A stretch of 42,168 nt of DNA from Candidatus Epulonipiscium sp. Lineage in GTDB: Bacteria > Bacillota > Clostridia > Lachnospirales > Defluviitaleaceae. The notes under the pieces are model-generated. The model saw only the letters and a list, made by a program, of their open reading frames with translations, was not told where the DNA came from and did no database searches. Shown piece after piece: positions 33,558-41,928 of this stretch (the first letter of the stretch is position 1; each line of letters opens with the position of its first letter). The translations under genes were made by a program, and so were the position numbers. The stretch is from the NCBI GenBank assembly GCA_012518815.1, contig JAAYRK010000071.1, positions 1-42,168 on the forward strand, written 5' to 3'.

Positions 33558-33659
33558 ATGGCATTGTCACTTTTTGTTGTCTTTGGTGCAATAATTCTTT
33601 TTGTAGCTATTTTAGTCGTAGTTATCGCTTTTATTGCTAATCGTGATAAAGATAATTAA
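33558..33659 (+). CDS. 33-residue single-pass membrane peptide
   Basis: A short frame begins at ATG 33558 and ends with TAA at 33657-33659. It encodes 'MALSLFVVFGAIILFVAI' followed by 'LVVVIAFIANRDKDN': one hydrophobic helix of about 25 residues and a short charged tail. GGAGG (33541-33545) lies 12 bases upstream, and a promoter is visible. I do not recognise a family. Small one-helix proteins of this kind include spore-assembly peptides, toxins of type I systems and regulators of membrane complexes; none can be chosen from sequence. Its stop abuts that of the convergent superoxide dismutase gene. Confidence 0.6.
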   Translation: MALSLFVVFGAIILFVAILVVVIAFIANRDKDN

Positions 33660-34328
33660 TTACCATCTATAATTGTCCATAGCTATTGGTACTATTCCCC
33701 TCATCGCCAAAAGCAGTCTTCTTTCTACATCATTCCAGTTAATTATCTGCCACAATCTATTAATATACTCTTGACGCCTGTTTTGATAGTCTAAATAATA
33801 AGCATGTTCCCAAACATCCAATACTAATATGGGGATTCCACTCCACTGGGTTAGATTTTGATGTTTTTCAGCTTGTAAAATTTCTAATCTGTTCCATGTA
33901 GGCTGCCAAGTTAAAATTCCCCATCCTGACCCTTGAACTTTTTCTGCTGCACTAGTTAGCTGTTTTTGAAAACTAAAGAAACTGCCAAAATAACGATTTA
34001 TTTGATTTAAAGTTTGACTTCCTGGCCTTCCCCCTGTGCCAACAGGTGCCATATTTGTCCAATATATACTGTGAAGAATATGCCCTGAGCCATTAAAGGC
34101 CAACTGGTTTTCCCAATAGCTAATTAATTCAAAATCATCTTTTTCTCTTAGTTCTACTAACTTAAGTTCTGCTTTATTTAAATTATCTACATATGCTTTA
34201 TGGAGTATATCATGATGAATCCTAAGACTCGTAGAACTAATTATTGGTTCAAGGGCATCATATCCATAAGATAATGGGGGCAATTTGTGCTGTCCTGCTG
34301 GGACAAAATTATTCATAGCTATTTCCAT
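33660..34328 (-). CDS. Superoxide dismutase, Fe/Mn family, Mn-type residues
   Basis: The enzyme dismutes superoxide to oxygen and hydrogen peroxide. The four metal ligands are His38 ('LRIHHDILHKAY'), His86 ('LHSIYW'), Asp171 and His175 ('LDVWEHAYYLDY'). Gly82 near the second ligand and Gln157 ('EKHQN') match the Mn-type arrangement of the outer-sphere glutamine rather than the Fe-type. At 222 residues it is about 20 longer than the core enzyme, with a short N-terminal extension and a C-terminal tail; such forms occur in spore-formers, where a coat role has been suggested for some. GGAGGG lies 6 bases before the ATG. Confidence 0.92.
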   Translation of the reverse strand: MEIAMNNFVPAGQHKLPPLSYGYDALEPIISSTSLRIHHDILHKAYVDNLNKAELKLVELREKDDFELISYWENQLAFNGSGHILHSIYWTNMAPVGTGGRPGSQTLNQINRYFGSFFSFQKQLTSAAEKVQGSGWGILTWQPTWNRLEILQAEKHQNLTQWSGIPILVLDVWEHAYYLDYQNRRQEYINRLWQIINWNDVERRLLLAMRGIVPIAMDNYRW

Positions 34329-34430
34329 CCTTATCCCTCCACCTTAAAAATTCATACATAATATGTATATTAATGATTAAATATAATAATGAATTTTTTG
34401 TTTAAAAATACTGTTAGGTGGATTTTTATA

Positions 34431-34459
34431 TTGCACTAGTTAAAAAAATATGTTATTCT
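34431..34459 (+). promoter_or_regulatory. Promoter of sdpR-sdpI
   Basis: TTGCAC (34431-34436), 17 bases, then TATTCT (34454-34459) preceded by an extended TGT. The operator repeats begin two bases downstream. Confidence 0.65.
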
Positions 34460-34460
34460 T

Positions 34461-34497
34461 TAATTAGATATTTAGAAAATTATCTAATTATCTAATA
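34461..34497 (+). promoter_or_regulatory. Probable SdpR operator
   Basis: TAATTAGATA (34461-34470) and TATCTAATTA (34481-34490) are perfect inverted arms, and a further TATCTAAT half-site (34489-34496) overlaps the end. The array covers the expected transcription start, which fits repression by an ArsR-family protein encoded just downstream. Confidence 0.65.
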
Positions 34498-34513
34498 GAA
34501 AGGAGAATCTAAT

Positions 34514-34777
34514 TTGGATAGCGTATTTAAAGCCTTATCTGACAAAAGCAGAAGACAAATATTAAAGCTCCTTCGGGAAAAAGATTTGTCTGCAGGTGAA
34601 ATTGCAAAATCCTTTAATATAAGTAAACCTTCTTTAAGTCATCATTTAAACATATTAAAACAAGCAAATTTAGTACAAACTGAAAGACAAGGGCAAAATA
34701 TAATTTATTCCCTCAATACAACAGCATTACAAGAACTGTTAAGTTGGATTTATGATTTTAGGGAAAAGGATGATTAA
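34514..34777 (+). CDS. sdpR: SdpR-type ArsR-family autorepressor
   Basis: The 87-residue protein is a winged-helix ArsR-type repressor: 'VFKALSDKSRRQILKLLREKDLSAGEIAKSF' and 'ISKPSLSHHLNILKQANLV' are the recognition region, followed by the wing and 'YSLNTTALQELLSWIYDF'. It closely resembles Bacillus SdpR along its length, and has no metal-binding cysteines. In Bacillus, SdpR represses sdpRI until SdpI, bound to the SdpC toxin, holds it at the membrane. The start is TTG, with AAAGGAG 8 bases upstream. The gene is followed by sdpI in the same order as in Bacillus. Confidence 0.9.
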   Translation: MDSVFKALSDKSRRQILKLLREKDLSAGEIAKSFNISKPSLSHHLNILKQANLVQTERQGQNIIYSLNTTALQELLSWIYDFREKDD

Positions 34778-34802
34778 TATTTATAGATGGAGGATTGATA
34801 TA

Positions 34803-35441
34803 ATGAAATATAAGAAATTATTATGGCCTTTAATTATCATTTCTATAATTGGAACTATTGCTATTTTACCTACTTTACCAGAGCAAATTCCTATTCATTG
34901 GAATGCAAAAGGAGAAATTGATGGCTATGGACCAAAATATAGTTCACTTATACTTGCATGTGTTCCTGCACTAATATATCTACTAATGACTTACATGCCA
35001 AAAATTGATCCAAAAAAGGAAAACTATAAGAAACACTCAAAAGCTTATAGTATCATTACTGCAAGCACAGTAATAATATTTATTGTACTCCACTGGATTA
35101 CTATATTAGCTGCATTAAATTTAATTAATCGTGTTGACTTCTTTGTAAAACTCTTAGTTGCAATTCTATTTGTTATTTTAGGAAATTATATGACTCAATT
35201 GAGATTTAATTATTTTACTGGCATAAAACTGCCTTGGACTCTTGCTAGCGAAACTGTTTGGAAAAAAACCCATAGAGTTGGTGGAATAGGCTTTATGATT
35301 ATTGGTATTATTTATATTATAAGTTCATTTATTAGTGGTTCATTAAGTTTTATAATTACAATGGTATCACTGTTTATCTTAATGTCCTTTACAACAATAT
35401 ATTCATATATCGAATACCAAAAGGAGATTAATAACAAATAG
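34803..35441 (+). CDS. sdpI: SdpI-family immunity/signal membrane protein
   Basis: The 212-residue protein has six predicted transmembrane helices. It starts with the DUF1648 pattern 'TLPEQIPIHWNAKGEIDGYGPK' between helices 1 and 2 and has an SdpI C-terminal domain ('GNYMTQLRFNYFTGIKLPWTLASETVWKKTHRVGG'). In Bacillus it protects against the SdpC toxin and sequesters SdpR. No sdpABC-like genes are in the window, so it may act as a sentinel against foreign toxin or another envelope stress. GGAGG lies 9 bases before ATG 34803, 25 bases after the sdpR stop. Confidence 0.9.
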   Translation: MKYKKLLWPLIIISIIGTIAILPTLPEQIPIHWNAKGEIDGYGPKYSSLILACVPALIYLLMTYMPKIDPKKENYKKHSKAYSIITASTVIIFIVLHWITILAALNLINRVDFFVKLLVAILFVILGNYMTQLRFNYFTGIKLPWTLASETVWKKTHRVGGIGFMIIGIIYIISSFISGSLSFIITMVSLFILMSFTTIYSYIEYQKEINNK

Positions 35442-35463
35442 TAATAAATGCTCATATTATAAT

Positions 35464-35500
35464 AAAATCCTAAGAGTCAATAAGGCTCTTAGGATTTTTA
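35464..35500. terminator. Bidirectional terminator after sdpI
   Basis: AAAATCCTAAGAG (35464-35476) pairs with CTCTTAGGATTTT (35486-35498). It also lies 8 bases past the stop of the convergent aminopeptidase gene. Confidence 0.85.
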
Positions 35501-35507
35501 TTATAAG

Positions 35508-36737
35508 TTAAAATGCAAAATTTCCATCTTTAAATATAGCTATTTCTTCACCATCAAAGCTAGTACCCATAATTTCAAGATCCTTAGTTCCTATCATAAA
35601 ATCTTCATGGACAAGAGAATCATTCGCCCCTTCTTTCTTAAGCTCTTCATCTGTCATTTTTTCTCCTCCTTTAATACATGGAGAATATGCTTTTCCTATA
35701 GCCAAATGACAAGACGCATTTTCATCAAACAAAGTATTGTAAAATAGGGTTTTTAAGTTTGAAATTGGGGAATCATATGGTACTAATGCTACTTCACCAA
35801 GATAAGCAGAACCTTCGTCAGTATTAATAAGATGTTTTAAATTGTCGTATCCCTCTTTAGCTGTAAAGTCAATAATTTTACCATCTTTAAAGGTCAAAGA
35901 AAATTCATCTATTAAACTTCCGTTATAATTTAAAGGCATCGAACTAACAACTTTACCATTTACACCATCTTTTTTAGGGAGTGTAAATACTTCTTCCGTT
36001 GGCATGTTAGCAATAAAAGCTGTGCCATCTTGAGTAAAATCAGCACCTCCAGTCCAAAGATGGTTTTTAGGAAGCTCTATAACAAGGTCTGTACCTAATT
36101 CATTTTTATAATGAAGATATCTAAACTTTTTAGAATTTAAGAAATCTATTCTTTTCTCAAGACTTTTCTTATGCTCTTCCCACGCTGCTACAGGATCTTC
36201 CTGGTCTACCCTTACTGATTTAAGAATAGCTTTCCATAAGCTTTTAACTGCATCATCCTCAGACAAGTCTGGAAATACTTTCTTAGCCCAAGCGACAGTG
36301 GGAATTGAAGCTATACACCATGCATTTTGATTGGTCATAGTTCTATCCCTGTACTCCTTTAAGGCTATATTGGTTACCTTTTGATATTTTGCAACTCTTT
36401 CAGGATTAATATCTTTAAGAAGTTCAGGATCCGTGGCATAAATATTTAAGAAAGCTGCTCCTTTTCTAGCATATGATATATAAAATTCTTTTTGCCAGCT
36501 AGGATATTCTTCAAATATCTCATCTGGTCCATAACTATATTTAATCTTTGTAGATAATTCATCCTTCCATAAAATTTGTACATCTTTTGCTCCTTCTTTA
36601 AAAGCAATCTCTGAAACAATCCTGGCAAAAGCTGCCGCTTCAATTGGGCTTTGAATAACCAAGATTTGATTTTTTTGAATGTTGACTCCTGTTTTCACAA
36701 GTAATCTAGCATATTTTTCAAGTACTTTTGAGTCCAT
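35508..36737 (-). CDS. M29-family aminopeptidase (AmpS/PepS type)
   Basis: M29 aminopeptidases are cytoplasmic two-metal enzymes that remove N-terminal residues from small peptides. The 409-residue protein begins 'KVLEKYARLLVKTGVNIQKNQILVIQSPIEA' as the family does. The metal-site region is spread over 'IANMPTEEVFTLPKKDGVNG' (Glu pair), 'EVALVPYDSPIS', 'NASCHLAIGKAY' and 'LVHEDFMIGT', all present. ATG 36737 follows AGGAG with 6 bases spacing and is preferred over a frame eight codons longer. It follows the UMF1 transporter gene after 70 bases on the same strand; a shared transcript is possible. Confidence 0.92.
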   Translation of the reverse strand: MDSKVLEKYARLLVKTGVNIQKNQILVIQSPIEAAAFARIVSEIAFKEGAKDVQILWKDELSTKIKYSYGPDEIFEEYPSWQKEFYISYARKGAAFLNIYATDPELLKDINPERVAKYQKVTNIALKEYRDRTMTNQNAWCIASIPTVAWAKKVFPDLSEDDAVKSLWKAILKSVRVDQEDPVAAWEEHKKSLEKRIDFLNSKKFRYLHYKNELGTDLVIELPKNHLWTGGADFTQDGTAFIANMPTEEVFTLPKKDGVNGKVVSSMPLNYNGSLIDEFSLTFKDGKIIDFTAKEGYDNLKHLINTDEGSAYLGEVALVPYDSPISNLKTLFYNTLFDENASCHLAIGKAYSPCIKGGEKMTDEELKKEGANDSLVHEDFMIGTKDLEIMGTSFDGEEIAIFKDGNFAF

Positions 36738-36807
36738 ATATATCTCCTTCCATTTAATCAATTCAATATAAATATATAACTTTATTTAAAGCTAGTCAAT
36801 TTTTTAG

Positions 36808-38061
36808 TTATACTAATTCCTTTTCTTCCTTAGGTACCATAAATAAAACTGCTCCTCCAATAATGAATAACAATATAACACTTAATACACCGTAATTAGT
36901 TTTGCCTGTGACTTGAGATATCATACCCATTAATGCAGGCCCCATTATTGCTGCAAATTTACCAAAAATATTATAAAAACCAAAAAATTCGTTTGATTTT
37001 TCTTTAGGAACAATCTTCCCAAAGTAGGAACGGCTAAGGGCCTGTATTCCCCCCTGAGAAGTTCCTACTAACATTGCTAAAATCCAAAAGTCTAATTTGC
37101 TATCTAGAAAATAACCATATATGCATATTATAGTATATATGATAATCCCCACATATAACATTGTTTTTCCAGGGAATTTTTCAGAAAGCTTCCCATATAG
37201 TAGTGCAAAAGGAAAGGCAACAAACTGAGTAACAAGAAGTACTACAAGCAGTGTTATAGAATCAATTCCTAAATCTGCACCATAAGAAGTAGCCATTTTT
37301 ATAATGGTATCCACACCATCAATATAAAAAAAGTAAGCAATTAAAAATATAAATACCCTCTTGTGTTTTTTAATATTCTTAAAAGTATCCCATAATCTTT
37401 TAAAACTATTGCGTACAGGCTTTGGCTCAATATCAATTCCATGAACTTGTTTTACTGTTTTAAGCATTGGTATAGAAAATACTCCCCACCATATTGCTGT
37501 AATAACAAAAGCAATCTTACTTGCAGCTTCAAAAGATAAAGGAATTATTTCTAACTGGGATAAAACAACTATTACCATAGAGATAATAAATGGAATTGTA
37601 CTTCCAATATAACCCAAGGCAAAACCTATAGTAGATACCTTGTCCATTCTTTCTTTAGAAGTAATATCCACTAAAAAGGCATCATAAAAAATATTTGCTC
37701 CTGCAAAGCCCATAGCTGTAAGAATATAAAACACCAAAAGCATAAACCAATAACTTTGAGGTACAATAGTCAATAGTAAAGTAAAAACAACACCTAAGCT
37801 TAAAAAAATACTAAAAAACTTCTTTTTAAATCCCTTATAGTCTGCAATGGTCCCCAATATTGGAGCTAACAACGCAATAACAAGGGTTGCAAAAGAATTA
37901 GCATAACCCCAATAGGCAGTAGATGTAGAGGCACTGCCACCAGCAGTTATAAAAGCATTCTTAAAATATAATGGTAGAATAGTTGATGTTACAGTCATAG
38001 TGTATGCAGAATTTGCCCAGTCATATAAAGCCCAATTTTTTTCAACTTTTGTAAGTTTCAT
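36808..38061 (-). CDS. UMF1-family MFS transporter
   Basis: The 417-residue protein has 12 predicted transmembrane helices and the UMF1 (Atg22-like) start 'EKNWALYDWANSAYTMTVTSTILPLYF' (7-33). Other landmarks are 'GTIADYKGFKKKFF' (loop 2-3, the MFS motif), 'ILTAMGFAGANIFYDAFLVDIT' and 'GTSQGGIQALSRSYFGKIVPKEK', all typical of the family. Fungal Atg22 exports amino acids from vacuoles; the bacterial substrates are not established. GGGGGA precedes the ATG. It lies between a phosphodiesterase gene (34 bases) and an aminopeptidase gene (70 bases), all on the minus strand. Confidence 0.85.
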   Translation of the reverse strand: MKLTKVEKNWALYDWANSAYTMTVTSTILPLYFKNAFITAGGSASTSTAYWGYANSFATLVIALLAPILGTIADYKGFKKKFFSIFLSLGVVFTLLLTIVPQSYWFMLLVFYILTAMGFAGANIFYDAFLVDITSKERMDKVSTIGFALGYIGSTIPFIISMVIVVLSQLEIIPLSFEAASKIAFVITAIWWGVFSIPMLKTVKQVHGIDIEPKPVRNSFKRLWDTFKNIKKHKRVFIFLIAYFFYIDGVDTIIKMATSYGADLGIDSITLLVVLLVTQFVAFPFALLYGKLSEKFPGKTMLYVGIIIYTIICIYGYFLDSKLDFWILAMLVGTSQGGIQALSRSYFGKIVPKEKSNEFFGFYNIFGKFAAIMGPALMGMISQVTGKTNYGVLSVILLFIIGGAVLFMVPKEEKELV

Positions 38062-38095
38062 TATATCCCCCGATTCTTAGTTATTATTTATAGAC

Positions 38096-39397
38096 TTATT
38101 CTAGTATTTCTTCAATTACTCTTCCATCTGCACCCTTTAATTCTATGCCTAAAAGTTTAGCAAAAGTAGGTCCTTCATCAATTAAATTCATTTTGTCAAT
38201 TACTAATCCCTTTTTAATTCCCTTACCTCTAGCCATAAAAACAGTAGTATAATTAGCTTTATAGGGTGAATATCCATGAGTGGAACGGGTAAAAGAAGAA
38301 TCCTCTTTTATTTCGTCTTCTGTCAATTCTTTTATTAGTTTATCATTTATAGGGTCTAAAAAATAATAGCCCTTATTGGCTTCCAACATAAAAGTACAGT
38401 TTAGATCTGCTCCTAATTTTTCAGCTTCTTTACGGCTATAAATATATTCAAAACAATTGTATTCTTGATTTACATCATTAAATATTTGATATAATTTTTC
38501 AAGCATTTCTTTATCTTTGTTTTGACTATATATATATGCTGAACCCCCGCAACTTTTTGCTATAGCAAGGAAATTGCTAATCTTCCCTTTCTTATTGATA
38601 TCAATATAGCCTTTTTCTTTTAATAAACTATTTAAATATATTACCTTGTCTTCATCTAAACTACTGTGGTCGCCCAGTAATATCACAGCACTATCTTCAT
38701 ATATATTTTTTTCTTTTAAAGATTTTATGATTTCTCCCAGTCTTTTATCATGCCTTATCAAAGCTTCCTTTGCTTCTTTAGAATTAAAACCATAATTATG
38801 TCTTTGGCTATCCAAATCCGTATAATGAACTAAAAAGATATCGGCCTTTACATTCTTTATTGTATACAATAAAGAATGATGAGTAAAATTATCAAGATAT
38901 GGCTGCTTAATACCTTTTCTTAAATTCCCATATAACTTATTTAATTTATATTGGTAATAGGGACTTCCATTAAAGGCAGAAACCATCAGTTGATTTTGCC
39001 AAGGCCTGTTAGGAAAAATTTCCGGCATATTATATTGGATTTTTGACTTTGCTGTTACAGGCCATAAAAGAGCCGCTACTTTCATTCCCTTTTTAATTGC
39101 CAAATCATAAATAGTTTCTCCCTTAATATTTTTCCTATGCCAATACCAATCAGGAGAATCTTTATTAATTTGAAGCTTTGTATTGTTAATAACGCCATGA
39201 TTTTTAGGATATTTTCCTGTAACAATAGTTACATGGGCTGGATAAGTCAAAGAAGGGTATATACTATAAACTTCTTTTGAATAAGATGCTTCTTTAAGGA
39301 AGTCTTTAAAATTAGGTAATTTCTTAATATATTCAAAATCAAGGCTAGAAAGACCATCAAATGAAATCACAAACAAATATTTAGGTCTTTTCCCCAT
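38096..39397 (-). CDS. Alkaline-phosphatase-superfamily nucleotide pyrophosphatase/phosphodiesterase
   Basis: The 433-residue protein is a type I phosphodiesterase/NPP domain. The metal and catalytic motifs appear in order: 'FVISFDGLSS' (Asp14), 'YPSLTYPAHVTIVTGKYPKNHGV' with Thr51 as probable nucleophile, 'VHYTDLDSQRHNYG' (Asp and His ligands), 'LLGDHSSLD' and 'STHGYSPY'. It lacks a signal peptide, so it may act in the cytoplasm. Substrates of such bacterial members range from nucleotides to phospholipid head groups and cannot be chosen here. AGGAGG lies 6 bases before ATG 39397; a TTG seven codons earlier puts the ribosome site inside the gene. Confidence 0.87.
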   Translation of the reverse strand: MGKRPKYLFVISFDGLSSLDFEYIKKLPNFKDFLKEASYSKEVYSIYPSLTYPAHVTIVTGKYPKNHGVINNTKLQINKDSPDWYWHRKNIKGETIYDLAIKKGMKVAALLWPVTAKSKIQYNMPEIFPNRPWQNQLMVSAFNGSPYYQYKLNKLYGNLRKGIKQPYLDNFTHHSLLYTIKNVKADIFLVHYTDLDSQRHNYGFNSKEAKEALIRHDKRLGEIIKSLKEKNIYEDSAVILLGDHSSLDEDKVIYLNSLLKEKGYIDINKKGKISNFLAIAKSCGGSAYIYSQNKDKEMLEKLYQIFNDVNQEYNCFEYIYSRKEAEKLGADLNCTFMLEANKGYYFLDPINDKLIKELTEDEIKEDSSFTRSTHGYSPYKANYTTVFMARGKGIKKGLVIDKMNLIDEGPTFAKLLGIELKGADGRVIEEILE

Positions 39398-39489
39398 ATA
39401 TGACCTCCTTTTTACCAAGAATAAAACTATTATTACTTTTTTTATACTTTTTTATAATACCATAACTTTCCGTTTACAAACAATGAAAT

Positions 39490-39529
39490 AGTTAATAAAA
39501 ATATAACTAGGGAAACCCCCTAGTTATAT
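39490..39529 (-). terminator. Terminator of hppA
   Basis: On the minus strand ATATAACTAGGG pairs with CCCTAGTTATAT (39501-39512 with 39518-39529) and is followed by TTTTTATT. It starts directly after the hppA stop codon. Confidence 0.85.
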
Positions 39530-41620
39530 TTAACCAAATAAGGATATTGTCAAAAATATTGTTGACATTAAAGATGCCACTAAAGAAACAACAGTAATTT
39601 GCGTATTAATAGAAGGACCTGCCGTATCCTTAAAGGGATCACCTACCGTATCTCCAACTACAGCTGATTTATGAGCTCTAGAACCTTTTCCTCCATTATT
39701 CCCTGCTTCAACGTATTTTTTTGTATTGTCCCAAAGCCCACCAGAGTTTGACATAAATAATGCAAATAACAAACCACTTATAATATTACCAGTTAAAAAT
39801 CCTCCTATTGCTTGAACTCCTCCGATAAAGCCAACAAGCAAAGTTGCTACAATTGCCATTAAGCCTGCTGGTATTAATTCCTTCATAGCACCATCAGTTG
39901 CAATAGAAATACACTTGTCATATTCGGGTATTACACCTTTTTTTCCTTCTTTTAAACCATCAATCTCGTTAAATTGACGATGAATTTCATCCACCATACG
40001 TTGTGCATTCTTTTCTACACCCAACATTAGCATAGCCGAAAATACAACAGGAATTCCAGAACCAACTAATAATCCAAAGAATACTAAAGGATTCATAATA
40101 TCAAAATTAGTTATTGTTTCTTTTCCTAATTCAAGAGCAACTGTGTTTACTTCGCTAATAAAAGCACCCAATAAAGCAATAACTGTAAGACCAGCTGCAC
40201 CTATTGCAAAGCCCTTGGTAACAGCTTTAACTGTATTTCCTGCACTATCAAGAGAATCTGTTATTTCTAATGCTTTATCACCCAATTCTCCCATTTCAAC
40301 AAGACCTCTTGCATTGTCAACAATAGGACCATATGCATCGTTTGAAATTATCATACCAACAATTGAAAGCATACCTAATGCTGACATAGAAATGCCAAAC
40401 ATAGCATAGCCATCTCCTAAAGGTTCACACAACTTATATGCAACTAAGGCTGATAAAGCAATTCCTACTATGGCAGGAAGAACACTTATTAAACCATAAG
40501 AAATGCCTGATAAAATTGTAAACGCTGGACCTGACTCTGATGATTTTGCTACAGCATGAACAGGTTTTTTAGAATCATCAGTAAAGTAATTTGTAGCAAT
40601 CCCGATAACCACTCCAATAATTAAACCTATAGCACTAGCTCCCCAAATACGCCATTCAAAGCCAAAAAATAAGGTTACTAGGAAAGTTAATATTCCAAAA
40701 ATAGCTGTTGTTACATATGTACTATTATTAAGTGCTCTTGTAGGATTACCATTCTTACCTATCCTTGCCGAAGCAACTCCAATAATTGAAGCTAAGAGTC
40801 CTATTGCTCCATAACAAAATACCATACTTGTATTCATCATATTTGTACTTGTTTTATCTAATGCAACAGCCATTACAAGGGCAGCAGCCATAGCTGCAAC
40901 ATTAGAATCGAACAAGTCTGCACCCATTCCAGCAACATCCCCTACATTATCACCAACATTATCAGCAATAACAGCAGGATTTCTAGGGTCATCTTCTGGA
41001 ATACCTAGCTCTACCTTACCAACTAGGTCTGCACTTATATCTGCAGTCTTTGTAAAAATACCTCCTCCTGCCTTTGCAAATAATGCTAAAGAACTTGCTC
41101 CAAAACTAAAGCCTAGTAAAGCAGTAGTATCACCTGTTAATATATATATTAGTGTAACTCCTAATAAACTACTCCCTACTACTGCCATGCCCATGACAGC
41201 ACCACCCCTAAAGCCTGACATAAAAGATTTTTCAATTCCCTCTTGGGCAGCTTCTGCTGCTTTAACATTAGCAATAGTAGCTATACTTATACCTACTTTA
41301 CCTGCAATAGCAGAAAAAATTGTTCCACAAATATATGCTAAAGCCATTACTATATTATCTATTATGTTTCCACTCCAAACTGGAGAAGGAAGAAATAGAA
41401 ATATAAAAATAACAACAACTCCACAAAAATATGCTAACTTTTTATATTCTTTAGCTAAAAAAGTATTTGCTCCTTGACGAATTAATTTACCTATTTCTAA
41501 GACCTGTGAATTTGAAGACTTTTGTTTCTTCACCCATTTGTATAACCAAAGAGCCTCAATAAAAGATAAAATTGAAACCATAATTGCAAAAATTAAAAAA
41601 TTGCTAAGTTCAATTTTCAC
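39530..41620 (-). CDS. hppA: Membrane-bound proton-pumping pyrophosphatase
   Basis: HppA couples pyrophosphate hydrolysis to cation pumping across the cytoplasmic membrane. The active-site stretch 'FTKTADISADLVGKVELGIPEDDPRNPAVIADNVGDNVGD' pattern is present near residue 190, with the second acidic motif 'ISNDAYGPIVDNARG' and the third 'HKSAVVGDTVGDPFKDTAGPS' near the C-terminus; 16 helices are expected. In 'GNTVKAVTKG' the Lys and Thr match the potassium-independent class, all known members of which pump protons. GTG 41620 (696 aa) is preferred because GGGGGA is 8 bases upstream; the ATG three codons before touches that sequence. Confidence 0.94.
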   Translation of the reverse strand: MKIELSNFLIFAIMVSILSFIEALWLYKWVKKQKSSNSQVLEIGKLIRQGANTFLAKEYKKLAYFCGVVVIFIFLFLPSPVWSGNIIDNIVMALAYICGTIFSAIAGKVGISIATIANVKAAEAAQEGIEKSFMSGFRGGAVMGMAVVGSSLLGVTLIYILTGDTTALLGFSFGASSLALFAKAGGGIFTKTADISADLVGKVELGIPEDDPRNPAVIADNVGDNVGDVAGMGADLFDSNVAAMAAALVMAVALDKTSTNMMNTSMVFCYGAIGLLASIIGVASARIGKNGNPTRALNNSTYVTTAIFGILTFLVTLFFGFEWRIWGASAIGLIIGVVIGIATNYFTDDSKKPVHAVAKSSESGPAFTILSGISYGLISVLPAIVGIALSALVAYKLCEPLGDGYAMFGISMSALGMLSIVGMIISNDAYGPIVDNARGLVEMGELGDKALEITDSLDSAGNTVKAVTKGFAIGAAGLTVIALLGAFISEVNTVALELGKETITNFDIMNPLVFFGLLVGSGIPVVFSAMLMLGVEKNAQRMVDEIHRQFNEIDGLKEGKKGVIPEYDKCISIATDGAMKELIPAGLMAIVATLLVGFIGGVQAIGGFLTGNIISGLLFALFMSNSGGLWDNTKKYVEAGNNGGKGSRAHKSAVVGDTVGDPFKDTAGPSINTQITVVSLVASLMSTIFLTISLFG

Positions 41621-41833
41621 CTTATTCATCCCCCAATTTAATAATCTTTAACTAAATTTAGTGTTTGACTTTTTAGCTTAAAAATTTTTCCCTCCTCTTT
41701 TATCAAATTATAAAACATAGCAACTAAATAATAATACTCTTTTACAAATATTTCAAGTATTGTTTATATATCTATAAATAACACTTTTACAATTATTAAT
41801 AATTTTATTTTTTTTATTTAACTTATTTATTAG
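41621..41833. other. AT-rich divergent intergenic region
   Basis: Between hppA and the decarboxylase gene there are 308 bases. Apart from the promoter at 41834-41863 and a minus-strand TATAAT (41707-41712) with a poor -35 box, I see nothing. A GGAGGG on the minus strand near 41690 is not followed by a start codon. Confidence 0.4.
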
Positions 41834-41863
41834 TATACAAAATTAAAATCGTTATGCTATAAT
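41834..41863 (+). promoter_or_regulatory. Extended -10 promoter of the decarboxylase beta-subunit gene
   Basis: TGC-TATAAT with the hexamer at 41858-41863 is a perfect extended -10 element. The -35 region (TATACA, 41834-41839) is weak, as usual for such promoters. The start codon lies 65 bases downstream. Confidence 0.65.
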
Positions 41864-41928
41864 AACTATGATTTTATAAATATATAATTTATTATTTTTT
41901 TAATTGAAAACAAGGAGGAAAAATTAAT

